Positions 1 through 8,016 of a DNA stretch of 64,000 nucleotides are shown here, piece by piece. Each line of letters opens with the position of its first letter. Positions within the stretch are counted from its first letter, which is position 1. The notes beneath the pieces are model-generated. The model was not told the DNA's origin. It saw only the letters and a list, made by a program, of their open reading frames with translations, and ran no database searches. Location: positions 1 to 64,000 of the forward strand of contig NZ_JAQKGV010000013.1 in NCBI RefSeq assembly GCF_028617075.1, given 5' to 3'. This DNA comes from Rubrobacter calidifluminis. GTDB lineage: Bacteria; Actinomycetota; Rubrobacteria; Rubrobacterales; Rubrobacteraceae. A program made the position numbers and the translations under genes.

Positions 1-1
1 G

Positions 2-1009
2 CTCGGGCGGGCGGGCTGGGAGGTGGAGCTGCGCGACGGGCTCGAGATCATGAGCCCGGTGCCGGCGGAACGGCTCGGCGGGATGTACGTGGGGCAGGTG
101 CGACACCTGCCGCGTCCTCTGGCGCTGCTCCTGTGGACGATCTCCTTCCGGGGGACCGCGGACCTGGTCAGGGTCTCGGTCGGGGCACTCTTCGGGGGTA
201 GATTGCTCGAGGTGGTCCGTACTACGTCTCCCGACCTCATCGTCTCTACCTACCCGCTCGTCACGGCGGCGCTCGGGCACCTGCGGCGGCGTGGCAGGAT
301 CACGGTGCCGGTCGCAGCACTCGTGACCGACTACGGGGTGCACCCGATGTGGGTCTCGCCCGCGCTGGACGTCCACCTCGTAGCCTCGGAGGTCTCGGCC
401 GGGATGGTCGAGCGGGCGGGGGGGAAGGCGACCGTGGTGAGGATGCCGCTCCGGGAGGGTTTCCGGCGACCTCTCTCGCGGGAGGAGGCCCGGCGGACGC
501 TCGGCCTGCCGCTGCGGGTTCCGGTCGCGCTCGTCGTCGGTGGAGCGTGGGGGATAGGGGATCTCGCGGGTTGCGTGCGCACCGTCGCGGGGACACGGGC
601 GTGCCACGTCGTGGCGGTGACCGGGCGCAACGAGGTGCTGAGGAGACGCCTGCAGCACGAGTACGCGGGGAGGGACGACGTACGGATCGTCGGGTGGACG
701 GAGGAGATGCCGCTACTCATGTCCGCGGCCGACTTCCTCGTCCAGAACGCTGGGGGCGTCACCTGTTTGGAGGCGGCCGCCCTTGGGCTCCCCGTACTCC
801 TCTACCGGCCCATACCCGGCCACGGCGCCATAAACGCCCGCGCCATGGAGCGGGCCGGCGTCGCCCTCTGGGCGCGGTCGGCCGGTGAGCTGGAGGCGAT
901 CATCCGTGGGCGCACCTTCGAGAGGGCCGTGCATCCTCCTTCCGTGGAGTGGCTCACGGCGGCACCGGACGTTCTCAGCGCACTCCGCGCGAACCGGCGG
1001 AGATGGTGA
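2..1009 (+). CDS. MGDG synthase-type glycosyltransferase (5' truncated by window edge)
   Basis: The reading frame is open from base 2 and the first residues (LGRAGWEVELRDG) align with about residue 30 onward of the related gene at 1826-2920, so the true start lies before the window. Only the N-terminal nucleotide-fold segment with the GGGH-type motif is missing. The C-terminal half has the GT28/MurG-like donor-sugar domain: GGAWGIGDL, then DFLVQNAGGVTCLEAAALG and a P.PGHGAINAR loop. The family transfers a sugar from a nucleotide donor to a lipid acceptor at the membrane; donor and acceptor cannot be read here. Its 3' end overlaps the convergent DMT transporter gene by 35 nt. Confidence 0.85.
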   Translation, partial: LGRAGWEVELRDGLEIMSPVPAERLGGMYVGQVRHLPRPLALLLWTISFRGTADLVRVSVGALFGGRLLEVVRTTSPDLIVSTYPLVTAALGHLRRRGRITVPVAALVTDYGVHPMWVSPALDVHLVASEVSAGMVERAGGKATVVRMPLREGFRRPLSREEARRTLGLPLRVPVALVVGGAWGIGDLAGCVRTVAGTRACHVVAVTGRNEVLRRRLQHEYAGRDDVRIVGWTEEMPLLMSAADFLVQNAGGVTCLEAAALGLPVLLYRPIPGHGAINARAMERAGVALWARSAGELEAIIRGRTFERAVHPPSVEWLTAAPDVLSALRANRRRW

Positions 1010-1829
1010 GCGCCCCGGCGACGGTGAGGACGATCCCGGCTCCGAGTATGGTTTGAGGGATGGTCCCCGAGGGCCAGGCCTCCCCGAAGAACGCAGGAGC
1101 CACGGCCACGGGGAGCACCGTGTGCAGGGCGAGTATCACCGGGGCGGCGATCGAAGCCTCCATCTCGCGCAGGGTTCTGAGCTGGGCGTCGAACGCCGCG
1201 GCGCTCGCCGCTATGAGCCCGGCGAGGAGGAGGGCTGAGCCGATCAGATGTGGGGGCAGGAGGTCTCCCAGGCCTGCGTTCTGGGGCAGGAGGTCGATCA
1301 GGCCCTTGGTGAGGATTCCGGTGAGGGCGTAACAGACGCCGGAGGATATCGCGAACAGGAGCGGGCGCGCCGGAGCCCGTCTGCCGCGCAGCGCGTAAGG
1401 AACTGCGGTCACGGCGCCGGCGGACGCGACGAGCGCGGCCCACTCCCAGGGTGTGGGAGAGGCGCTACCGTAGGATGGAGGGAAGACGCCGGCTGCCGAG
1501 AGCCCGGCGACCAGGAGCACCGCCCCTGCGAGCTTGGCCTTCCCGAGCGGTTCTTTCAGGGCGAGGCTGGAGAGAAGCAGCAGGAATCCCAGCCCGGCCG
1601 CACTCACGATGCGGGCGAGCGTCAGCGGGATGAAGGTCAGAGAGGCGGCTTCGAACACCCAGCCCGCGACGTCCAGCGCTATCCCGGCGATGCCCGAGGA
1701 GCGTTTGCCCGCGGAGACCGCGAGCGAGGCACCGCCCCCGCGGCTCCTGCGGGCGGCGAGGGCGAGCAGGATCACGGAGGCGTTGTAGGCGAGCGTCGAG
1801 GCGACGATGAGCACGATGCCGGCTATCAT
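975..1829 (-). CDS. EamA/DMT-family membrane transporter
   Basis: This 284-aa protein is almost entirely hydrophobic, with about ten predicted membrane segments in two EamA-like halves. It begins MIAGIVLIVASTLAYNASV and has typical small-residue helices such as GAVLLVAGLSAAGVF. The ATG at 1829 overlaps the stop of the upstream glycosyltransferase (ATGA), so the two are probably translationally coupled. A role in moving a lipid precursor or metabolite for the neighbouring glycosyltransferases is conceivable but not shown. The substrate is unknown. Confidence 0.8.
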   Translation of the reverse strand: MIAGIVLIVASTLAYNASVILLALAARRSRGGGASLAVSAGKRSSGIAGIALDVAGWVFEAASLTFIPLTLARIVSAAGLGFLLLLSSLALKEPLGKAKLAGAVLLVAGLSAAGVFPPSYGSASPTPWEWAALVASAGAVTAVPYALRGRRAPARPLLFAISSGVCYALTGILTKGLIDLLPQNAGLGDLLPPHLIGSALLLAGLIAASAAAFDAQLRTLREMEASIAAPVILALHTVLPVAVAPAFFGEAWPSGTIPQTILGAGIVLTVAGALTISAGSRGVR

Positions 1830-2920
1830 CGGCTGCGGACCAGGAGGTTTTCGAGGGCTTCGACAGCGGAGGGCAGGCCCTCTTCGCGCCGCGGGGCGGG
1901 GGGACGTCCGGCGGTGAGTATCTCTTCGAGAGCCCTCGCGTCGCGCGCCCAGAGCGCCACCCCAGCCTCCTCCATGATCCTGGCGTTGTACTCGCCGTGG
2001 CCGGCTATGGGGTCGAAGGAGACGAGCGGCACGCCGAGGTCTATCGCCTCCAGGGCCGTCATCCCGCCGGCGTTCTGGATCAGACAGTCCGCGGCCGCCA
2101 TCACCCGCGCCATGTCTTTGCGCCAGCCAAGGATGAGCACGCGTTCCTCGCCCCCCAGCAGATCCCGCAGGCGTCTCATCAGTGACTCGTTTCCGCCGGT
2201 CGCCACGATCGCATGCCAGCCGCACCCAAGCACTGTGCGGGTCGTCTCCCCCAGGTTCCCGGCTCCCCAGGCTCCACCCGAGATCAGGGCGACGGACGCC
2301 CCTTCCTGCGGGACGCCCAGGTCTTTTCTCGCCTTTCGCCGGTCCACTCTGGCGTGCGACGCGCGTGTGGGGATGCGTACCGCCAGGGCCTTGCCTCCCG
2401 CCCGCTCGACCAGACCGGCCGAGATGAGCGAGGGGACGAGGTTGAGGTCCACGCCCGAGGCGACCCACAGAGGGTGCGCCCCGTAATCCGTGATGAGCGC
2501 CGCGACGGGGCAGGAAAGCTCCCCACTGCGGCGCAGACGCCCCACGGCCGCGCTCACGAGCGGGTAGGTCGAGACCACGAGGTCGGGGGCGGACGAGCGC
2601 AGAAGGGCCCGCAGCTCTTTCGTGAAAGCCGGGCTGCTCGTCAGACGGTGGATCATGCGCGACCCGTACCGGTTGGAGGTGACCTTGAAGGCCATCCCCC
2701 ACGAGGTCGGGAGCCAACCGGTCGAGCCCCGGCTCGTGAGGCCCTTCCGGTAGGAGCTTACGGCGAGCCGTTCGATCCACCCGGACATGAGGTTCAGGCC
2801 GTCCTCGACGAGGACGTGGTGCCCAGCTGAGGCGAGCTCGCCGGAGAGGGCCTCGCCGGCGGCCTTGTGCCCTCCTCCCGCCCCGGCGGTGAGTATAAGT
2901 ATGTGGTGTCCTTGGGTCAT
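1826..2920 (-). CDS. MGDG synthase-type glycosyltransferase (GT28-like)
   Basis: Protein of 364 aa beginning MTQGHHILILTAGAGGGHKA, the N-terminal GGGHxxA motif of MGDG synthase/MurG-like transferases. This is the reason for choosing the ATG at 2920 (GAGAGGA upstream) rather than longer in-frame starts. The C-terminal domain has ISGGAWGAGNL and the donor-binding stretch IQNAGGMTALEA followed by PIAGHGEYNAR. It is a clear paralogue of the truncated gene at 2-1009. The likely role is glycosylation of a membrane lipid such as diacylglycerol; the product is not predictable. The gene overlaps the downstream transporter start by 4 nt. Confidence 0.88.
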   Translation of the reverse strand: MTQGHHILILTAGAGGGHKAAGEALSGELASAGHHVLVEDGLNLMSGWIERLAVSSYRKGLTSRGSTGWLPTSWGMAFKVTSNRYGSRMIHRLTSSPAFTKELRALLRSSAPDLVVSTYPLVSAAVGRLRRSGELSCPVAALITDYGAHPLWVASGVDLNLVPSLISAGLVERAGGKALAVRIPTRASHARVDRRKARKDLGVPQEGASVALISGGAWGAGNLGETTRTVLGCGWHAIVATGGNESLMRRLRDLLGGEERVLILGWRKDMARVMAAADCLIQNAGGMTALEAIDLGVPLVSFDPIAGHGEYNARIMEEAGVALWARDARALEEILTAGRPPAPRREEGLPSAVEALENLLVRSR

Positions 2921-3163
2921 CGGGCGGGTCCGGGTTCCTCTCGCGCAGCGCTCTTGCCGGGCGTTTACACGTGTCCGCAAGGAATAATAGGATATCCGGG
3001 AGGTGTGAGAGGCACGTGAGAGCGGCCGGGTTCGGGCCGAGGTCCACGGTGGAGCATAGAAGTCGGGAGCACTCCCGGCGATGGAAGCGCTTTCTCGCCC
3101 TTCGTTCCGTCTTCTTGAGCGTACTCTCATCCACCTCTTACTCCTCTCTGATAGCCTGAGAGG

Positions 3164-3856
3164 ATGAACCCGAAGGGAGCGGGCGGCAGAGGTGGGTCGC
3201 GGCATACCAGCCGCGGAGGGCGTGATGCGCGGGGTGCCTCCTGCCTGGGGGTCTCGGCCCTCCTTCTACTCGCCGCGTTCGCCGCACTCGCCTACGCCGT
3301 CTCCCGCGGTGTGACCCGTTCTCTCGACGTCGCCGTCATGATGGAGGTGCACGGGGTATTCTCTCCCTCCATCGAGGGGCTCATGGTCGCAGCGACCACG
3401 CTCGGGTATTACTCGGTGGTCACGGTGTTGCTCGCGGTCTGCGTCGTCCTCTTCTATCTGCGGGGTCTGCGGTGGCATGCCCTCTACATGCCGGTGTGCA
3501 CCGTCGGGGACATGGTTCTCACCACCATCGTCAAGGACACCGTGGAGAGGATCAGACCGCACCTCTTCCACTTCCCCGGATATCCGATCCCGCACTCCTT
3601 CTCCTTCCCCAGCGGGCACGCCGACATGGCCGTGGCCTTCTACGGGGTGCTCGCGCTCCTGCTCGCCCGACTACTCTCCGGCGGCTGGAGGTGGCTCGTG
3701 CTGGCGGCCGGGTTGTTGCTGGTCCTCATCATCGGCTTCAGCAGGATCTACCTGGGGGTTCACTACCCCTCTGACGTGCTCGGCGGCTACCTGCTAGCCG
3801 GATTCTGGGCCTCGCTGACAGGGAGTGCCTTCGTGCTCCTGCAGGAGCGCTTCTAG
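3164..3856 (+). CDS. PAP2-family phosphatase, membrane-bound
   Basis: Protein of 230 aa with six hydrophobic segments and the three PAP2 signatures in order: KDTVERIRPH (KX6RP), PSGHADM and SRIYLGVHYPSD (SRX5HX3D). These supply the catalytic histidines for dephosphorylation of lipid phosphates such as phosphatidate, lysophosphatidate or polyprenyl diphosphate. The first 25 residues are Gly/Arg-rich and cytoplasmic. It is divergent from the glycosyltransferase at 1826-2920 across about 240 bp, and its stop overlaps the convergent substrate-binding protein stop through a shared CTAG. Substrate choice is open. Confidence 0.92.
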   Translation: MNPKGAGGRGGSRHTSRGGRDARGASCLGVSALLLLAAFAALAYAVSRGVTRSLDVAVMMEVHGVFSPSIEGLMVAATTLGYYSVVTVLLAVCVVLFYLRGLRWHALYMPVCTVGDMVLTTIVKDTVERIRPHLFHFPGYPIPHSFSFPSGHADMAVAFYGVLALLLARLLSGGWRWLVLAAGLLLVLIIGFSRIYLGVHYPSDVLGGYLLAGFWASLTGSAFVLLQERF

Positions 3857-4893
3857 CACTGGGCCTTGTAGAGGTATTTCGACACGTTGGGGTCGTTCAT
3901 GTTGCCTCTGGTGACGACGGTGAAGCCGGTCGTGACGTTCTTTTTCTGCGGCTTCTTCTTGGTGTCGAGATACTCTACGGCCATCTTGACGCCCAGCCTT
4001 CCTATATCCCCGGGATGCTGGGCGATCAGACCATCCACGCTTCCCTTCTTGAGGTCCTTGACCTCTGTGGGGGAGGCGTCAAACTCTATGACCTTCACCT
4101 GCCCCTTCTTGCCTGCCTGACGCACGCCGGTGGCTGCTCCCTCCCCGGCGTAGATGTTGGTGCCGAAGATTCCCGCGAGATCGGGGTTCTTCTGCAGTAC
4201 GGCCGAGGTTATGGAGGCTGCCTTGGTGGGATCGTCGTTGTCGTACTGGGCCCCGAGGTATTGGATGTTCGGGTACTTCTTTATGGCGGCTTCGAAACCC
4301 TTCTGGCGAGCGTCGGTCGTGGATATACCCGGCTTGACGTTGACCACGAAGACCTTACCCTTCTTGTTTACTGCCTTCGCGAGAGCGTCTCCTGCGACCT
4401 GCCCACCTTTGAAGTTGTCCGAACCTATGTGGGCCAGAAGAATGTCCGTCTTGTTTATCGTCGTGTCCACGGCTATGACGGGGATGCCCTGGTTCACCGC
4501 GCTCTGTATCGGAGCGATCATGGCGGTTTTGTCCGTCGGCGCGATGAGTATGGCATCCGGACTCGACTGGATGGCGGCGTTCAGGATAGGGGTCTGCTCG
4601 CTGGGGTCGAAGTCCTTAGGTCCCTGTATCTTGAGATCCACCCCAAGTTTGTTCGCCTCCGCTGAAGCTCCGCAGCCCATCGTGGTATAGAACTCGTCCC
4701 CGAGGACGCCCACGATGAGGACGATCCTGTAGTTCTTTTTGGCTTTGGACTGTCCACTACCTGTACTGCTCGTTGCTCCGCTGCTTGACCCTCCTCCGCA
4801 ACCGCCGAGCAGCATCGCTCCGAAGCCGCCCGCGGCCGCCACGCCGAGGAATTCCCGCCGACTGAAGGCTCTCCTACCGCTCTGGCGTTCCAT
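3853..4893 (-). CDS. Sugar ABC transporter substrate-binding lipoprotein (RbsB-like)
   Basis: Protein of 346 aa from the ATG at 4893 (AGAAAGGA site upstream). The N terminus carries a Tat motif (SRREFLG), a hydrophobic stretch and the lipobox LLGGC, then a Gly/Ser linker, so it is a membrane-anchored lipoprotein. The mature part is a periplasmic-binding-protein type 4 fold: RIVLIVGVLGDEFY, DAILIAPTDKTAMIAPI, GIPVIAVDTT, IGSDNFKGG. It is the last gene of the ATPase-permease-binding protein operon and probably binds a monosaccharide. The upstream mannosidase makes mannose a reasonable guess only. Confidence 0.92.
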   Translation of the reverse strand: MERQSGRRAFSRREFLGVAAAGGFGAMLLGGCGGGSSSGATSSTGSGQSKAKKNYRIVLIVGVLGDEFYTTMGCGASAEANKLGVDLKIQGPKDFDPSEQTPILNAAIQSSPDAILIAPTDKTAMIAPIQSAVNQGIPVIAVDTTINKTDILLAHIGSDNFKGGQVAGDALAKAVNKKGKVFVVNVKPGISTTDARQKGFEAAIKKYPNIQYLGAQYDNDDPTKAASITSAVLQKNPDLAGIFGTNIYAGEGAATGVRQAGKKGQVKVIEFDASPTEVKDLKKGSVDGLIAQHPGDIGRLGVKMAVEYLDTKKKPQKKNVTTGFTVVTRGNMNDPNVSKYLYKAQC

Positions 4894-4912
4894 CGCTTTC
4901 CTTTCTCCCTCT

Positions 4913-5959
4913 TTATGAACGTTCTTCTGCACTCTTACGTCTCTGGTCTATGTAGACCGCGAGGATGAGGATCACCCCAATGGTGGCCTGCTGCCAGAAA
5001 GCCTGGACACCTTCTATGATGAATCCGTTCTGCAGGACCGCGGGTATGAAGGTGCCGACCACCGAGCCCAGGATGCTCCCGATCCCGCCGAAGAGGCTTG
5101 CTCCTCCTATAACCACGGCAGAGATTACATTTAGATTGTCAAGGGTATGCGTCCCCGGAGATGCGGTATTGAACCGGGCGAGGTCTATTATCCCGGCGAG
5201 CCCGGAGAGGAAGCCGGAGAGTACGTATACCTTGAGTAGGTGACGCTCGACGTTTATCCCCACCTTGCGTGCCGCCTCCGTGCTGGAGCCGATGGTGTAC
5301 GTGTAGCGCCCGAAGCGGGTCTGCCGCAGAGCGAGAGCGGCTATCACGACGACGACGATGGCGACCGCGATCGGGACCGGCAGCACCCCGAACAGATCGC
5401 GCGTGCCGATCTGGGACTGGATCGCCGGTGGTACGTAGGGAACGTTCACCCCACCAGAGAGTATCTGGGCCGTGCCCAGGAAGAGTCCCAGCGTGCCGAG
5501 CGTTGCTATGAACGGCGTCAGCTTGAGGCGCGTGATCACGAGCCCGTTTATGAGCCCACAGACCACGCCGACAGCGAGCCCGACGAGTATGCCCACCGGT
5601 ATAGCGACATTTTGGTGCGGGTAGATGTGGTGGTGCACCTGCTGCGGAGTGCCGGAGAGCGCAACCATGGTGTTGGCGGCGACCACGCTAGAGAGCACGA
5701 GGGTTGCACCGACCGAGAGATCTATGCCGGCGGTTATGATGACGAACGTCATCCCGACGGCCATGAGCAGGAGCTCCGAGGCGTCAACGGCTATGTTCAT
5801 GAAGTTCTTGCCGCTCAGGAACGCTCCGCCCTCCAGGATGGAGAAGATGACGATCAGTGCGAGCAGAATCAGGAATATGAACGCCGATGAGATGCCAAAA
5901 CGCCGCAGACTCTGCTCTCCAACCTCCTTACTTGTCAACCTGGCTTTCAGCTTCACCAT
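4913..5959 (-). CDS. Sugar ABC transporter permease (RbsC/BPD_transp_2 family)
   Basis: Protein of 348 aa from the ATG at 5959 (GGAAAGG upstream; a longer start at 5977 would overlap the ATPase gene). It has eight to ten membrane segments and the family marker ITAGIDLSVGATLVLSSVVA. Near the end are GGASLFGGIGSILG and the usual terminal helix before KSAEERS. It forms the membrane channel with the ATPase encoded one base upstream and the lipoprotein encoded 19 bases downstream. A single permease gene implies a homodimer. Confidence 0.92.
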   Translation of the reverse strand: MVKLKARLTSKEVGEQSLRRFGISSAFIFLILLALIVIFSILEGGAFLSGKNFMNIAVDASELLLMAVGMTFVIITAGIDLSVGATLVLSSVVAANTMVALSGTPQQVHHHIYPHQNVAIPVGILVGLAVGVVCGLINGLVITRLKLTPFIATLGTLGLFLGTAQILSGGVNVPYVPPAIQSQIGTRDLFGVLPVPIAVAIVVVVIAALALRQTRFGRYTYTIGSSTEAARKVGINVERHLLKVYVLSGFLSGLAGIIDLARFNTASPGTHTLDNLNVISAVVIGGASLFGGIGSILGSVVGTFIPAVLQNGFIIEGVQAFWQQATIGVILILAVYIDQRRKSAEERS

Positions 5960-5960
5960 C

Positions 5961-6764
5961 TCAGGCCACCTTTCCACCGCCAGCCGAACCGGTCATGGCC
6001 GCAACCACATCGTCCATGGAGCACGAGGCAGGGTCTAGCTCGGCCGCCACCTGCCCGAGTCGCAATACGACAATGCGGTCGGCTACCTCGAAAACCTCGG
6101 GTAGGCTGTGGCTGATGAAGATGACCGGTATCCCGGAGTCCCTCACTTTGCGGATTATGTCCAGAACCACCCTCACCTGGTTGACACCTAGTGCGGCCGT
6201 GGGCTCGTCCATCACGATGAGCTTGCTCGCCCACATCGCTGCCCGGGCCACCACCACGCCCTTGCGCATCCCCCCGGAGAAGGTGCTCACCGGCTTTCGC
6301 ATGTCCTGTACCCGAATTTTGAGGCGTTCCAGTTGCTCCTCGGCTTCCTTTCTCATCGCCTTGTGATCTAGGAACCCGAGCCGTCCCAAAATCCCTTTCC
6401 TGTACTTCTCACGCCCTAGAAACATATTTGCGACCGCATCGAGATGCGGGGCGGCGGCAAGATCCTGATAAACTGTTTCTATGCCCCGCTCGCGTGCGTC
6501 CTGCGGCGTGGAAAACTCAACTCGCTCGCCTTGGAAGAAGATCTCCCCAGAATCCGGTGGAAAGACCCCCGTGATGATGTTTATGAGCGTGGACTTTCCC
6601 GCCCCGTTGTCGCCGCATAGGGCTACGACTTCGTCTGGATAGACCTCGAAATCTACATCCCTCAATGCCTGTACGGCACCGAAAGACTTGCTTACCCTGC
6701 GAACCTGGAGAACTGGTTCCTTAGCAATTCCTGCAGGATCTTTTTCTGGGTTGCCACCCGTCAC
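5961..6764 (-). CDS. Sugar ABC transporter ATP-binding protein (single-domain, FrcA-like)
   Basis: Protein of 267 aa starting at a GTG preceded by a near-perfect GGAGGTG site, which rules out the longer ATG at 6815. Walker A is GDNGAGKST, the Q-loop region is ETVYQDLA and Walker B is LIVMDEPTAALG with an ISHSLPEV switch histidine. The ABC signature reads FSGGMRKG instead of the usual LSGGQ. Unlike RbsA or XylG it has one nucleotide-binding domain, as in FrcA-type fructose importers, so it must dimerise. It is first in the ABC operon, 101 bp after the LacI gene. Confidence 0.92.
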   Translation of the reverse strand: MTGGNPEKDPAGIAKEPVLQVRRVSKSFGAVQALRDVDFEVYPDEVVALCGDNGAGKSTLINIITGVFPPDSGEIFFQGERVEFSTPQDARERGIETVYQDLAAAPHLDAVANMFLGREKYRKGILGRLGFLDHKAMRKEAEEQLERLKIRVQDMRKPVSTFSGGMRKGVVVARAAMWASKLIVMDEPTAALGVNQVRVVLDIIRKVRDSGIPVIFISHSLPEVFEVADRIVVLRLGQVAAELDPASCSMDDVVAAMTGSAGGGKVA

Positions 6765-6829
6765 GGCCCACCTCCGTCGCTCGTCGCACGTTCCCTTTCT
6801 CCACCATGCTGACAACCTTGTCGAAGGAC

Positions 6830-6858
6830 ACGGTATCCCAACCTGACGTACGTGTCAA
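6830..6858 (-). promoter_or_regulatory. Probable promoter of the ABC importer operon with overlapping inverted repeat
   Basis: On the minus strand a perfect TTGACA -35 (6858-6853) is followed after 17 nt by TACCGT (6835-6830). It lies just inside the gap after the LacI stop and about 66 nt before the GTG of the ATPase. The inverted repeat TGAC-N6-GTCA (6844-6857) overlaps the -35 box and is a candidate repressor site. The -10 match is only 3/6. Confidence 0.5.
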
Positions 6859-6865
6859 GCTCGGA

Positions 6866-7894
6866 TCAGGAAGGTGCGCAGCCACAGGACTCACGCACGA
6901 TGAGGCGGGTGGGAAGGATGATCCGGCTTGGAGAAGAGGATTTCTCTCCCTCGAGCCGATCGAAGAGAAGCTCAGCGGCTTTACGTCCCAGTTCGTCGAC
7001 TGGCTGTCGCACCAGGGTGAGGCGGGGCCGGAGGGCAGAGGCGAGGGGAAAATCATCGAAGCCGGCGAAGGCGATATCGTAGGGGATGCGTAGTCCGGCA
7101 CGGGCGATGGCTTCGAGGACACCGGTCGAGATCAGGTTGTTCCCCGCGAAGATGGCGGTGGGATGGTCGGGAGCTTCGAGCAGCTCGAGCATTGCTTCCT
7201 CTGCTGCAGAAGTGGTGCTGCAGCCTAGCCGAAAACATTCCCGCAATCCTGTGGCTCTCGTGGCTTCAAGGTAGCCTTGCAGCCGCTTGCGGGTCGTGTG
7301 GAGGCGTTTGTCGTCTCCAATGAAGGCTATATGCCGGTGGCCGTGGGAGATCAGGTGCTCCACGGCTTTCCTGGTGCCGGCTGCGTTCTGGACCATCACC
7401 GTGTCGGTGCGGATGCCCTCTGCCGGGCGATCGATCGCGACCATGGGTAGGCCTGCCTCCTGCTCCCTGCGCAGGTGGCTGCCGTCGCCGGGTGCCGGGA
7501 CGAAAAGAAGCCCGTCAACCCGTCGCCCGGAGAGCACCTCGACGTACTCACGCTCTATCTCCGGATCCTCTGAGGAGGCGCACAGGATCATCGTGTACCC
7601 GCGAGAACGGGCTACCTCCTCGACCGCTCGCGCCAGCGCTGCGTAGAAGGGGTTGGAGATGTCGGCGATCATGAGCCCAATCGTACGTGTGCGGCGACCC
7701 TTGAGGCTGCGGGCAAGCTCGTTTGGACGATAACCTAGCTTGGCCGCCACCTCAGACACCCTCGCCGCCGTCTCCGGATTGACCTCGCGCTCGCCGTTGA
7801 TCACGCGGGAGACCGTCTTGATCGAAACCCCAGCCTCCTGCGCCACGTCGCGCAGCGTCACCCGTCCCGGGTTCCTGAAGGGTTCTCTCTCCAT
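6866..7894 (-). CDS. LacI-family transcriptional regulator
   Basis: Protein of 342 aa. The N-terminal helix-turn-helix is VTLRDVAQEAGVSIKTVSRV with hinge-region residues NELARSLKGRRTRTIGLM, followed by a periplasmic-binding-protein-like effector domain (ADISNPFYAAL, FAGFDDFPLAS, TLVRQPVDELGRKAAELL). I prefer the ATG at 7894; upstream in-frame starts at 7915 and 7972 add non-conserved residues and none has a good ribosome site. Lying between the GH92 enzyme and the ABC importer on the same strand, it is the likely sugar-responsive repressor of both. Confidence 0.92.
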   Translation of the reverse strand: MEREPFRNPGRVTLRDVAQEAGVSIKTVSRVINGEREVNPETAARVSEVAAKLGYRPNELARSLKGRRTRTIGLMIADISNPFYAALARAVEEVARSRGYTMILCASSEDPEIEREYVEVLSGRRVDGLLFVPAPGDGSHLRREQEAGLPMVAIDRPAEGIRTDTVMVQNAAGTRKAVEHLISHGHRHIAFIGDDKRLHTTRKRLQGYLEATRATGLRECFRLGCSTTSAAEEAMLELLEAPDHPTAIFAGNNLISTGVLEAIARAGLRIPYDIAFAGFDDFPLASALRPRLTLVRQPVDELGRKAAELLFDRLEGEKSSSPSRIILPTRLIVRESCGCAPS

Positions 7895-7950
7895 GGCTGC
7901 CGACAAGCTTATCATCAGCGCAAGAGCAAGGCTCGCGATCCCGTCTCGGA

Positions 7951-7994
7951 CCGGGTCCGGTGGCGGTCGCATTGTCGACCGCCACCGGACCCGG
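7951..7994 (-). terminator. Perfect 19-bp hairpin after the GH92 gene
   Basis: Two exactly complementary 19-nt arms (7951-7969 and 7976-7994) enclose a 6-nt loop, 22 nt after the mannosidase stop. There is no T-run, so it may be a non-canonical terminator or an mRNA-stabilising stem separating the GH92 message from the LacI/ABC genes. Confidence 0.6.
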
Positions 7995-8016
7995 ACGGAG
8001 GATAGGTTGTCTCTCG

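Noticed and set aside
975-3134. Apparent 719-aa fusion reading through the transporter frame
   Set aside because: The first 430 codons overlap the glycosyltransferase in another frame and have no domain; the transporter starts at its own ATG 1829.
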